Shown here piece by piece: positions 31,994-40,709 of a stretch of DNA of 49,499 bases (position 1 is the stretch's first letter; each line of letters starts with the position of its first letter). This DNA is from Planctomycetota bacterium (GTDB taxonomy: Bacteria > Planctomycetota > SZUA-567 > H5-PLA8). The position numbers and the translations under genes are program-made. The stretch covers positions 115,726-165,224 of the forward strand of contig JAKLKQ010000006.1 in assembly GCA_023150555.1 (NCBI GenBank), written 5' to 3'. The notes under the pieces were generated by a model that was not told where the DNA came from, did no database searches, and was given only the letters and a program-made list of their open reading frames with translations.

Positions 31994-34294
31994 TCAGACG
32001 TACGCCCGCACCTCGTAGATCTGCGCGCGCGGCACGCCGTTGGTCGCGTGCACGGTCACGCGCACGGTGTCGGCGGTCTTCGTGCCGTCCAGCTTGTGCG
32101 CGCGGCGGCGGTGGTAGTTGCCGCGTTCCTCCGCCACCTTTACCCACGTCCCGTTGACGCGCATCTCGAGGTCGTAGTCCTTCACCAGGTCGGGCTCGAT
32201 GGCGTACGGCGCGGGGAACCAGAGGTTCGAGAGGTGCCGGTCGAGGTCGCTGTCGAAGAGCAACACCACTTCGCGCAGCGCCGCGGGCTTCTGCAGCGCC
32301 ACTTCCAGCCACTCCGGGCCGTTCTTCGCGAAGTCGGTGGTCTTGCTGACCCACAGGTTCGGGCGGTTGTACGGGCGGCTGTGCCCGTTGACCGCGTTCT
32401 GCGGCGCGTAGGCGTCGGGATTCTCCGGCAGGCGCACGCAGTAGCTGAGGCCCTCGCCGCCCCAGCGCGGCGCGGTGAGGCTGCGGAAGCGCGAATGTGC
32501 GTTCTTGTAGCGGTGCCGGTTCTGGTTCTGCTCGACGTAGGTGCGCAAGCCGACCAGCCACTCGGCGCAGGTGTGCCACTGCAGCGCGGGGTTCTTCTTG
32601 AGTTCCAGCATGTGCCAGGCGTCGATGGCGACCGTCGCGTTCACCGGCACGCGGACCCACTGCGTGCCGCCGGCGGGCACTTCGACCACGCCTTCGGCGG
32701 CCGTGCTGTGCGGAATGGTGCCGCCGCGGCCATCGGCCGCGTGGAGCTGCCAGCCCAGGGTCGTCGCCGCATCGGCGGACAGCAGCACCTCGACGTACGG
32801 CAGCTTCATGCCGGCTTTCGGCGCGGGAAAGAGCACCATGCGGTCGGCGTCCAGCTTCACCGTCTTGCCGTTGCGGTCCAGCGCGGCGCGCTCCAGCTGC
32901 GAGCTGGCCTTCGCGGTGCCGCCGCGCGCCACGTTCGCCGGATCGGCGCAGCGCGCGCCGACGACGTAGTGGTCGTCGCGCTCCAGGCGCGCGTGGAACG
33001 TGCTCAGAGCTTCGGTGTCCGCGACCAGCTCGCGGGGCGAGAGGTTCTTCTGGATGCACAGCGCGGCGGCCGCGCCGGCGGCTTCGCCCATCTGCGCGCA
33101 GGTGAGCATCACGCGGGCGCTGGTCAGGGCCACGTGCGTCGCGCTGACGTTGCGCCCGGCGAAGAAGAGGTTGGGCACCGTCTTCGAGTACAGGCTGCGC
33201 AGCGGGATGTTGTACAGGCCGGGGATCTGCGTATGGATGCTGGGCGGCACTTCGTCGTCGAAGAAGCCCTTGGGCGCGTGGTCGTCCAGGTTCCAGCCGC
33301 CGTAGGCCGCGGCGTCGTGGAACTCGCGGCGTCCGACGACGTCCTGCTGCGTCAGGATGTGATCGCCGATAAACCGGCGGCTCTCGCGCTTGCCGGGGAT
33401 CGTGCCGACCCATTCGAGCGTATAGTTGCGGTTCTTGTCGCGGACCTCGGGATCGTTCTTGAGGTAGTCGAAGAGGCCGTAGGCGATGCGCAGCAGTTCG
33501 TACTTGATCGCCTCGTTGTCGTGGATCGTGTCGAGCGTGCCGCCCCACTCGCACCACCAGAAGCCGCCGTGCAGCCGGTCGAACTCGGGGACGGGGTTGC
33601 GCCCGTCGCGGAAGTCCTTTGCGGTGAATTTGTGCGCGAAGCCCGGCGGCACGAACTCGACGGGCTTGCCCGCGTCCTTGGCGTAGAAGAGGATCGAGCC
33701 GCCCAGCGTGTACGACTGCCGCTCTTCGGGCGCCAGGTCCTCGCCGAACTCGGCCTTCGACTCCTTGCCGGTCATGTACGGAGCGCCGGCCAGGAAGCCC
33801 AACGTGCCGTCGCCGGTGCAGTCGACGAAGTAATCGGCCTCCAGCGTGGTCAGCGTCTCGGCCTGCAACGTCAGCGCGGTAACGCTCCGGATGCGCCCGT
33901 CCTTTACGGTCACGTCGTACAGCGGCGAGTTGAGGTACAGGTCGAGGTCCGCCTGCGCGAGCAGCTTCTCCAGCAGCACCGTGTCCCACAGTTCGGCGTT
34001 CGCTTCGGGATTGCGGCGCTGGTTCTCGATCAGCAGTTCCTCCATCAGGCCGGTCTCGCGGAAGTAGATTGCGTTCGCGCCGCCGCTGGCGCCTTGCAGC
34101 GTGACGCGGATCTCCTTCGAACCGTTGCCGCCCAGCACCGAGCGGTCCTGCAGCAGCGCGGTCTTCGCGCCGTGGCGCGCGGCGGTCATCGCTGCGCCGA
34201 CGCCGGACATCCCGCCGCCGGCCACGACGACGTCGTAGCGCTTCGTCACGCGGCGCAGGCTGGGGGACTCGTCTTGCTTTGCGGGGGTGCTCAT
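31994..34294 (-). CDS. FAD-dependent oxidoreductase with C-terminal discoidin-like region
   Basis: AGGAG 6 nt before the ATG sets the start. The 766-residue protein opens with a Rossmann FAD site: KRYDVVVAGGGMSGVGAAMT (GGGMSG at 26-31) and LLQDRSVLGGNGSKEIRV. The acidic/aromatic middle has EADYFVDCTGDGTLGFLAGA and, later, TVPNLFFAGRNVSATHVALT, both hallmarks of the FAD-dependent oxidoreductase family found with PhyH, sulfatase and ThuA genes in PVC bacteria. After residue about 450 the sequence is beta-rich (LREVVLLFDSDLDRHLSNLW, LEMRVNGTWVKVAEERGNYH) and ends with VTVHATNGVPRAQIYEVRAYV (last stretch split). That part looks like a ligand-binding module. No signal peptide. The substrate is probably a sugar- or polyol-like compound (inference). 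A perfect palindrome lies upstream. Confidence 0.9.
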   Translation of the reverse strand: MSTPAKQDESPSLRRVTKRYDVVVAGGGMSGVGAAMTAARHGAKTALLQDRSVLGGNGSKEIRVTLQGASGGANAIYFRETGLMEELLIENQRRNPEANAELWDTVLLEKLLAQADLDLYLNSPLYDVTVKDGRIRSVTALTLQAETLTTLEADYFVDCTGDGTLGFLAGAPYMTGKESKAEFGEDLAPEERQSYTLGGSILFYAKDAGKPVEFVPPGFAHKFTAKDFRDGRNPVPEFDRLHGGFWWCEWGGTLDTIHDNEAIKYELLRIAYGLFDYLKNDPEVRDKNRNYTLEWVGTIPGKRESRRFIGDHILTQQDVVGRREFHDAAAYGGWNLDDHAPKGFFDDEVPPSIHTQIPGLYNIPLRSLYSKTVPNLFFAGRNVSATHVALTSARVMLTCAQMGEAAGAAAALCIQKNLSPRELVADTEALSTFHARLERDDHYVVGARCADPANVARGGTAKASSQLERAALDRNGKTVKLDADRMVLFPAPKAGMKLPYVEVLLSADAATTLGWQLHAADGRGGTIPHSTAAEGVVEVPAGGTQWVRVPVNATVAIDAWHMLELKKNPALQWHTCAEWLVGLRTYVEQNQNRHRYKNAHSRFRSLTAPRWGGEGLSYCVRLPENPDAYAPQNAVNGHSRPYNRPNLWVSKTTDFAKNGPEWLEVALQKPAALREVVLLFDSDLDRHLSNLWFPAPYAIEPDLVKDYDLEMRVNGTWVKVAEERGNYHRRRAHKLDGTKTADTVRVTVHATNGVPRAQIYEVRAYV

Positions 34295-34323
34295 GGCGGG
34301 CTCCTGAAGGTCGGTTGCACGAG

Positions 34324-34343
34324 TTACCGAATCGATTCGGTAA
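34324..34343. promoter_or_regulatory. Perfect 20-bp palindrome upstream of the FAD oxidoreductase gene
   Basis: TTACCGAATCGATTCGGTAA is self-complementary over its full length, with a central CG step as in many LacI-family operators. It ends 29 nt before the start codon, where a repressor would block transcription. The rest of 34344-34751 shows no clear gene. Confidence 0.55.
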
Positions 34344-34751
34344 TTAGAGATACCCCGGCCGAATCGGCGTTGCAACAGAAATCCGGTCCGAGTTGCGATC
34401 CTAAGATATACCTATCCAGTGGAACCTGTGGCAAGGCGTCTGGAGGCGGCGGCCGATCAACGGCGCATCTCCAAGCTGCCTCGGTGCTTACAAGCTACCG
34501 ATTGGCTTGAAGTTGTGGTAATGTGGGCCGGAGAAGGAAGCTAAGGCCGGGGGGCGCCGCTTCGCCTTTCTAGATGGGCTTGCGTATCCAATCGTACGTA
34601 TACGGAAGACCCGGGACGCCGTATCGGCGCGTCCTATATGTAAGGCTGAGACAGGCACCCCATGGCTCGCAATCGACCGCCGGCACTCCGCGACGCTCCG
34701 CCCGCCCGCGGCGGGACGAGCCCGCGCGCGGCGGGCCCTGAAGGGAACGCG

Positions 34752-37700
34752 ATGCCCGTTTCGGTGGTGGCCTGTCCCGAATGCGGAGAGACCGTGCGCG
34801 TCTCGTACGGCGACGGCGGCGCGAGCTGTCCCAAGTGCCGCTGCGCGCTTCCCAATCCCCGCGAAGAGCCCCGCAACATCTCCGCCGAGACGAAGGACTC
34901 GACGCGCCAGATCCCCGATGCTCGCGCGGGTTCGCGGCGCGCGCAGCGCATGGCGGCCAGCGGCTCGCGGCGCGAAGGGGAACTCACCGACGACGGTGAA
35001 GTGCTGCCGCGGCGGCTGCGCCAGTACGAGCTGCTCGAAGTGCTGGGCCGCGGCGGCATGGGCGTGGTCTACCGCGCGCGCCACGTGGGCCTGGACCGCA
35101 TGGTCGCGCTGAAGCTGATCAAGGGCGCCGACCCCGCGCAGGCCGACGCGCTGCGCTTTGTCGCCGAGGCGCAGGTCACCGGACAGATCGAGCACCCCAA
35201 CATCGTGCCCGTGCACGAACTGGGCACCGACGAACAGGGCCGCCCGTACTTCGTGATGAAGATCGTGCGCGGCCGGTCGCTCAGCCAGATCCTCGCCGAC
35301 CTCCACAAGGGCGACGCCGAGGCGCACCGGCTGTACCCGCTGCACCGGCTGCTGCAGATCTTCGGCGAAGTCTGCCAGGCGGTGGCCTTCGCGCACGCCA
35401 AGGGCGTGCTGCACCGCGACCTGAAGCCCAGCAACGTGATGATCGGCGACTTCGGCGAAGTGATGCTGATGGACTGGGGCCTGGCGAAGAAGTTCGGCAA
35501 GCCCGAGACCCAGACCGCCGGCCTGCTGGCGTACGTGACAGGACAGGGCGAACAGAAGGTGCGCGCCGATGGGATGGAAGTGAAGACCGTGCGCGACGAC
35601 CGCGCGGCCCTGGACAGCCAGCCGGGCATCGTGGCTGGCACACCCGAGTACATGTCGCCCGAACAGGCCACCGGCGATCCCGCGGCGCTCAGCCCCCGCA
35701 GCGACGTCTACAGCCTGGGCGCGATGCTCTTCGAGATCCTCTGCTACCGCCCGCCGCACATCGATCCCGACACGCGCATGCTGCTGCGCAAGATCGTTCA
35801 CGAGCGCCCCTACTTCCCGCAGCCCGGCGGCTTTCGCCCCAAGCTGCCCAAGGCGTTGAAGGCCGTGACGATGAAAGCCCTGGAAGGCGAGCCCGAACGG
35901 CGCTACGGCAGCGTGCTCGAGCTGCTGCGCGACGTGCGCGCGGTGATCGAGGACCGTCCCGTCGCCGCCTGCCCCGACAACGCCTTCGACCGCGCGCTGC
36001 GCGTCGGCCGCCGCCACGGCGCGGTGCTGGTCACCGTCGCGCTGGCACTGGTGCTGCTCAGCATGGGCGCGGCCGTCGCCTTCTGGCGCCTGGAGGCCGT
36101 CGCGAAGGAGAAGGCCGAGGAGAGCGGCCGCAACTACCAGCTGCTCGTCGAGAAGAACCTCGCCGAACAGGTGGCGCGCGCGGAGAGCGAGAACGCCGCC
36201 GAGGCGCGCCGCAAGGAACTGGAAGCGCAGGCGAAGCAGAAGGTCGCCGACGCGAACCTGATCGAGCACCAGAACCGTTTGGTGCGCTCGGTGCCGGAGT
36301 TCCTCGACGCGCTGCAGCTGCTCGAACGCCGCCAGTACACGATGGCGCTGGACCGCCTGCAGGCGGTGATCTACGTCGATCCGTACTCCCCCGTCGCGCA
36401 GCTGGCGTACTTCTACCGCGGCGAGGTCTTCAGCCGCAAAGGCACGCCGCAGGCGGGCCGCGACGCGATCCAGGCCTTCGAAGAAGCCCACAAACTCGCG
36501 CGCATGTCCAACCACCTCGGCGACGCCCGCGCGCTGCTGCGCTGCGGCGATGTGGCGTGGAAGCTGCTCGACGAGGAACGCGAGGCGCTGAAGTACTACG
36601 AACAGGCCGCCGCGATCAACCCCAACGACGCCTACAGCCTGCTGGGCAAAGCCTACGCGCACCTGCTCAACGGCCGTGCGAACGCAGGCGCGCCCGAGAC
36701 CATGAAGGCCCAGGCCCGCGCGGCGCTGGAGATCGCCGAACAGATCACGCGCACCCGCGACATCCTGTGGGAAGCCCGCCGCCTGGCCGGCAACCTCTAC
36801 GCCGGCGTCGACCTTCCGCAGTCGGGCCTCGCCGACCTGCAGAAGGCCTACGCGCACTACTCGCGCGCCGTCGAACTGAACCCCGACATCGCGGAGATCT
36901 GGCTCAACCGCGCGCGCATCAGCCGCGAACTCGACCGCCAGGGCCTGGCCGAGCGCAAGATCGACGCATTGTCCGACTATCTCAACGCCCTGCGCCTGGA
37001 CCCCAACAGCGTCGAGGCCCTGGCCGGCCGCGGCGAACTGCTGCTGGAACTGGGCCGCCCCGAGGAAGCCCTGCGCCACCTCGACCAGGCCGTGCCCGTG
37101 GCGCCGCAGAACGCGCGAGTGGCCTTCCACCGCGGGCTCGCGCTGAAGGCCCTTAAGCGCCTGCCCGACGCCGAGGCCGCCTTCGGCGCCGCGATCAAGC
37201 TGCGCCCCAACGACGCGGCCGCGTGGCTGGAACGCGCGCGCGTGCGCTTCGATGCGGGTCGCTTCGCCGAGGCCGCCGCCGACGCCGAGCAGGCCGGCAA
37301 GCTCGAGCCCGGCGATGCCGAGGTCCAGCGCCTTCAGGCCGACGCGCTGCTGAAGACCGGCGACGCCGCGCGCGCGGCGGAGAACTTCCGCGAACTGGCC
37401 AAGCAGGGCTCCGCCGAGGCGCTGCGCAAGCTGGGCCAGGCGCTTTTGGAGCAGAGCAAGGACGGCGAGGCCATCGAGGCCTTCCTCGAGTACCTCAAGC
37501 AGGCCCCCGAACGCCAGGAGGTCCGGCTGAAGGTCGTCGAGCTGTATCTGCAGGATCCCAAGGCCGCGTGGTACGCTCCGGACAAGGCGGTCGCGCTGGC
37601 GAAGGAAGCGCTGGCGAACGCCGAGGACAAGGACGACCTGGACTTGCTGCTGGCCCTGGGCCGCGCGCACCTGGCCGCCGGGCTGCTGCCGGAGGCGAAA

Positions 37701-37826
37701 GGCTACGCCGAGAGCGCCTACACGAAGGCGCCGTGGGACGAACGCGTGAACGCTTTGCGTAAGCGCGTGCTGGAAGCGCTGCCCGGCGTAGAGCCCGGGA
37801 AGGCCGGCGAGAAAGGCAAGCCATGA
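34752..37826 (+). CDS. Serine/threonine protein kinase with N-terminal zinc ribbon and TPR tail
   Basis: GAAGGGA 7 nt before this ATG supports the start; an ATG 90 nt upstream would add a low-complexity lead. A zinc ribbon (C8-x2-C11, C26-x2-C29) begins the 1,024-residue protein. The kinase domain (about 91-400) has LGRGGMGVVYRA, the lysine in MVALKLIKG (K121), the catalytic loop HRDLKPSNV (221-229), DWG in place of DFG (241-243) and GTPEYMSPEQ. After it comes a membrane helix (HGAVLVTVALALVLLSMGAA, about 423-445), a coiled-coil stretch, and a long TPR region (for example YYEQAAAINPNDAYSLLGKA; LRHLDQAVPVAPQNARVAFH). So the kinase is inside and the TPRs outside the cytoplasmic membrane. Its stop overlaps the next start (ATGA). 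Confidence 0.95.
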   Translation: MPVSVVACPECGETVRVSYGDGGASCPKCRCALPNPREEPRNISAETKDSTRQIPDARAGSRRAQRMAASGSRREGELTDDGEVLPRRLRQYELLEVLGRGGMGVVYRARHVGLDRMVALKLIKGADPAQADALRFVAEAQVTGQIEHPNIVPVHELGTDEQGRPYFVMKIVRGRSLSQILADLHKGDAEAHRLYPLHRLLQIFGEVCQAVAFAHAKGVLHRDLKPSNVMIGDFGEVMLMDWGLAKKFGKPETQTAGLLAYVTGQGEQKVRADGMEVKTVRDDRAALDSQPGIVAGTPEYMSPEQATGDPAALSPRSDVYSLGAMLFEILCYRPPHIDPDTRMLLRKIVHERPYFPQPGGFRPKLPKALKAVTMKALEGEPERRYGSVLELLRDVRAVIEDRPVAACPDNAFDRALRVGRRHGAVLVTVALALVLLSMGAAVAFWRLEAVAKEKAEESGRNYQLLVEKNLAEQVARAESENAAEARRKELEAQAKQKVADANLIEHQNRLVRSVPEFLDALQLLERRQYTMALDRLQAVIYVDPYSPVAQLAYFYRGEVFSRKGTPQAGRDAIQAFEEAHKLARMSNHLGDARALLRCGDVAWKLLDEEREALKYYEQAAAINPNDAYSLLGKAYAHLLNGRANAGAPETMKAQARAALEIAEQITRTRDILWEARRLAGNLYAGVDLPQSGLADLQKAYAHYSRAVELNPDIAEIWLNRARISRELDRQGLAERKIDALSDYLNALRLDPNSVEALAGRGELLLELGRPEEALRHLDQAVPVAPQNARVAFHRGLALKALKRLPDAEAAFGAAIKLRPNDAAAWLERARVRFDAGRFAEAAADAEQAGKLEPGDAEVQRLQADALLKTGDAARAAENFRELAKQGSAEALRKLGQALLEQSKDGEAIEAFLEYLKQAPERQEVRLKVVELYLQDPKAAWYAPDKAVALAKEALANAEDKDDLDLLLALGRAHLAAGLLPEAKGYAESAYTKAPWDERVNALRKRVLEALPGVEPGKAGEKGKP

Positions 37827-38929
37827 CCTCCCTGCGCACCATCGCCCTGCTGTTGCTGGCCGCCGCGCTGTGCGGAGGCCGCGCCGGCGCCGCCGAGGCC
37901 AAGGACGTGGTCGTGCTGAGCAGCGGCGAACGCGTGGAAGGCCAGATCACCCAGGAGAACGACCTGGTCGTCTTCCTGATCGTCGGCGACGGCGAACAGC
38001 GCGGCATCTCGCGCTCGCGCATCAAGGAGATCATCCGCGGCGGCGCACAGGCACCGGCTCCGAAGACCGAGGCGCCCGCCGCCGGCGGGGGCGAAGGCGC
38101 GAAGGAAGGCGCCGCCGGAAAGGCGCTCGATCCCGCGCCCGACCCGGCCCCAGATCTGGGCGCGTTTCCGCCCGTCGAAGAGAAGACCGAGACGCAGAAA
38201 CTCTACGACGAGTTGAAGGACCTGGGCGATTCGCAGCGGGACAAGCGCGCGGCGGCGATGGCGCGCGCGAAGGAGCTGGGCTTCCGCGCGGTGCCCGTGC
38301 TGCTGCAGGTCTTCCACCCCAAGGCGAAAGCGCCGCCCGGGCTGCGCCTGGGTGCGCTGCGCGCGCTGGTGGAACTGGGCCCGCTCGACAAGCAGGGCGC
38401 CCAGACGCTGGGCTGGGTGGTGATGAAGGACACGGACTTCGAGGTGCGCCGCGAGGCCGCCAAGGCGATCCGCCTGCTGAAGGACGACCGCGCCATCGGC
38501 TACGTCTTGCAGTGGGCCACCAACCCCGACCCGCGCGTGCAGCGGCAGGCGGCGCTGGCGCTGCGCGAGATCAACGACGACCGCGCCTTCGCCACGCTGG
38601 CCAACGCGATCCCGCCGCCCGAAGCCAACGCGGCGCCGCCCAGCGAAGGCGACGTGAAGACGCGCGAGGTGATGGTCCCCGGCCCGATGGGCACCCGGAT
38701 CCCGCTGACGCTCGTCGACCGCCCCGTCTCCGGCACCGTCGCGAACACCATGTCGCCGCCCGCAGAAGTCCTGCAGATGGCCTCCGGCAAGAAGATGGGC
38801 GGGATGCAGGGCGTCTGGATCAATTGGCTGAACGAGAAGGTCGGGATCTGGACGAAGGAAGAGCGCGACGAGGCCTTCAAGAACCGCTCGCTGATGGGCC
38901 GCATGGGCGATCCCCAGGCTCGCCCGTAA
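37823..38929 (+). CDS. Exported HEAT-repeat protein coupled to the kinase gene
   Basis: The start overlaps the kinase stop by four bases (ATGA), so translation is coupled. The 368-residue protein has a signal peptide (LRTIALLLLAAALCGGRAGA) and a small beta domain of the kind often annotated as SH3-like or DUF (VVVLSSGERVEGQITQENDL, then RGISRSRIKEII). A Pro/Ala/Lys-rich linker follows, then HEAT repeats: VMKDTDFEVRREAAKAIRLL, ATNPDPRVQRQAALALREIN, DDRAFATLANAIPP. The end is mostly coil. It probably works in the periplasm with the TPR part of the kinase (inference from coupling). Confidence 0.85.
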   Translation: MTSLRTIALLLLAAALCGGRAGAAEAKDVVVLSSGERVEGQITQENDLVVFLIVGDGEQRGISRSRIKEIIRGGAQAPAPKTEAPAAGGGEGAKEGAAGKALDPAPDPAPDLGAFPPVEEKTETQKLYDELKDLGDSQRDKRAAAMARAKELGFRAVPVLLQVFHPKAKAPPGLRLGALRALVELGPLDKQGAQTLGWVVMKDTDFEVRREAAKAIRLLKDDRAIGYVLQWATNPDPRVQRQAALALREINDDRAFATLANAIPPPEANAAPPSEGDVKTREVMVPGPMGTRIPLTLVDRPVSGTVANTMSPPAEVLQMASGKKMGGMQGVWINWLNEKVGIWTKEERDEAFKNRSLMGRMGDPQARP

Positions 38930-38933
38930 GCTC

Positions 38934-39100
38934 TAGGCTCTGTCCGGTAATTCATTTCGGGCGTCTGCTGGCGGCGGCCATCGCATGGCTTCGTCGGCCT
39001 CGCTCACCAGATGCCCTCTGGATATGGCTCGCTCGGCTTCCTTGTCCTGCTCGGCCGGCGCGGCGCAGCCGCCTCGAAAGCATTTACCGGACAGAGCCTA
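38934..39100. mobile_element. MITE-like element with 15-bp perfect inverted ends and TA target duplication
   Basis: TAGGCTCTGTCCGGTAA at the left end and its exact inverse at the right end bound a non-coding stretch of about 130 bp. The outermost TA on each side would be the duplicated target of an IS630/Tc1-mariner-type element. There is no transposase inside. The right TA and the first base of the inverted end form the TAG stop codon of the convergent sulfatase gene. Confidence 0.75.
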
Positions 39101-40624
39101 TTCCGGCAGCCTCAGCTTCCAGTCTTTCAGCACGTCCTGCGGGCGTTCGGGGAAGCCGAGCACCCTGCGGCTGCCGTCGAACTGCAAGACGCGCTTGCGT
39201 TCGCGTACGGGACCGTGCGGGAGTGCAAGCAGGTCCCCGCCGTCGAGCGTCCCCGCGCCGTCGGGTTTCGAGAGCCGCTCGACCGCCTTCGCGCGCAGGC
39301 GCTTTACGACGTCCGGCGCGTCGTCGTTGCGCAGCGTCAGCTCGTGCGGGTCCTGCGCGACGTTGAAGAGCTGCTCCATGCCGCCGTTGGCGAAGTAGAT
39401 GTACTTCCACTCGCCCTGCCGCACCATGATCTTGAAGCGCCGGTCGCCGGGCGGGCCGTAAAACCCGAAGAGCGTCTCGCGTGGCGCGGTCCTGTTCTCC
39501 AGCACGCCCAGCACGTCGTGGCCTTCGCGCGTTTCCAGCTTGCCCGCCGCGCCGGTGGCGATGGCAAAGAGGTCGGTGAGGCAGACGAGGTCGTCGCGCT
39601 TCGCGTCTTTCGGCAGCTTTGCCGGCCAGCTGACCAGGAACGGGATGTGCGCGCTGGCCTCGAAGAAGCTCTCCTTCTGCCACGCGTGGTGATCGCCCAG
39701 GTGGTCGCCATGATCGGCGAAGAAGCAGATCACCGTGTTGTCGGCGTCGGGCCGGCGTTCGACCGCATCGAGCACGTGGCCCAGGCACTGGTCGATGTAG
39801 CTGATCTCACCGTAGTAGCGCGCCTTGCAGCAGCGCGCGCGCAGGTCGTCGACGTCCTCGGCCCAGATCGCCTGGTTCATGTAGGGAATAAAGCCGTCCA
39901 TGTGATCGACGCGCAGGTCGCCGCGGATGGGCGAAGGCATGCGGTCCGGATCGTACATGCGGTTGAACGGGATCGGCGGCGCCAGCGGCGGGTGCGGCCC
40001 GACGAAGCTGACGAAGCCGAAGTACGGGCGCTCGTCCTTCACGGCGAGTTGTTCCACCGCGCGCGCCGCGGCCCAGGCTTCGACGCCCAGATGCGCCGGC
40101 AGCGGGCTCATCTGCGGCATGTAGTACATCTCGGTGCGCTCGCCCATCAGCGTCTCGACGAAGTCGAAGTGCGGGTGTTCCTTCGCGATCCACGACGCGT
40201 AGGCGTCGCGTTCGCGCTCGCCCTTCCCGTACAGTTCCTCGCTGTGCAGGTGCACGTCGTAGCCGAGGTCCTCGAACGTGGGATGGCTGTGGAACTTCCC
40301 GATGCCGAAGGTGCGATATTCCAGCGCGCGCATCGTCCTGGCCAGGTACGGGCCGCAGCGCCCTTCCATCGTCTCGGCCTGGCCGGGCAAAGGCGGCGAG
40401 ATTTGGTTGCAGGTCGCGCGCGTGGTCAGCGCGTCGCAGCCGGTGCGGATCGTGTAGCGCGCCGCGACGCAGACCGGCGTGGTCGTGTACGCGTTGGTAA
40501 AGGTCACGCCGCGCCGCACCAGGCGGTCCATGTTCGGCGTGTAGATGTGCGCGTTGCCCAGCGCGGCGATGGTGTCGAAGCGCTGCTGGTCGGTCATCAC
40601 GAAAAGCACGTTGGGCTTGGACAT
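39098..40624 (-). CDS. Sulfatase (arylsulfatase/alkaline phosphatase superfamily)
   Basis: The 508-residue protein starts MSKPNVLFVMTDQQRFD, with the metal-binding D12 and the usual DQQR variant. The active-site cysteine C52 lies in TTPVCVAARYTIRTG, which fits C-x-[PA]-x-R and would be turned into formylglycine by a maturase not seen here. ADHGDHLGDH supplies further calcium ligands, and YIDQCLGHVLDAV, HIPFLVSWP and EWKYIYFANGGMEQLFNVAQ are typical. No signal peptide is present, so it acts in the cytoplasm or is exported by another route. No Shine-Dalgarno; TAGAAT lies 7 nt before the ATG. Its stop codon is part of the MITE-like element. It is divergent from a PhyH gene. Confidence 0.93.
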   Translation of the reverse strand: MSKPNVLFVMTDQQRFDTIAALGNAHIYTPNMDRLVRRGVTFTNAYTTTPVCVAARYTIRTGCDALTTRATCNQISPPLPGQAETMEGRCGPYLARTMRALEYRTFGIGKFHSHPTFEDLGYDVHLHSEELYGKGERERDAYASWIAKEHPHFDFVETLMGERTEMYYMPQMSPLPAHLGVEAWAAARAVEQLAVKDERPYFGFVSFVGPHPPLAPPIPFNRMYDPDRMPSPIRGDLRVDHMDGFIPYMNQAIWAEDVDDLRARCCKARYYGEISYIDQCLGHVLDAVERRPDADNTVICFFADHGDHLGDHHAWQKESFFEASAHIPFLVSWPAKLPKDAKRDDLVCLTDLFAIATGAAGKLETREGHDVLGVLENRTAPRETLFGFYGPPGDRRFKIMVRQGEWKYIYFANGGMEQLFNVAQDPHELTLRNDDAPDVVKRLRAKAVERLSKPDGAGTLDGGDLLALPHGPVRERKRVLQFDGSRRVLGFPERPQDVLKDWKLRLPE

Positions 40625-40631
40625 GCGAGCG

Positions 40632-40637
40632 ATTCTA
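40632..40637 (-). promoter_or_regulatory. -10-like hexamer TAGAAT, probably leaderless sulfatase mRNA
   Basis: On the minus strand TAGAAT is followed by 7 nt and the ATG. On the plus strand, GAGAAT (40698-40703) lies 6 nt before the ATG of the divergent PhyH gene. Confidence 0.55.
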
Positions 40638-40709
40638 GGTAGCCGGGCCGGGCTTGTAAAATGACGGCGGGACGTTTGCTTTTGGTGGCGGCCGCCCGAG
40701 AATTCCGGC

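Noticed and set aside
31815..33989. Upstream extension of the M14 frame to about 1,100 codons
   Set aside because: The extension passes through repeat copy D and a shadow frame of the FAD oxidoreductase; the ATG at 31814 has a Shine-Dalgarno and starts the family domain.
32048..34510. 820-codon open frame on the plus strand
   Set aside because: Antisense shadow of the FAD oxidoreductase, which has clear motifs.
34488..37670. 1,060-codon open frame on the minus strand
   Set aside because: It runs opposite the kinase-TPR gene and its sequence is Val/Ala/Leu/Arg/Gly-rich antisense of GC-rich codons, with no domain.
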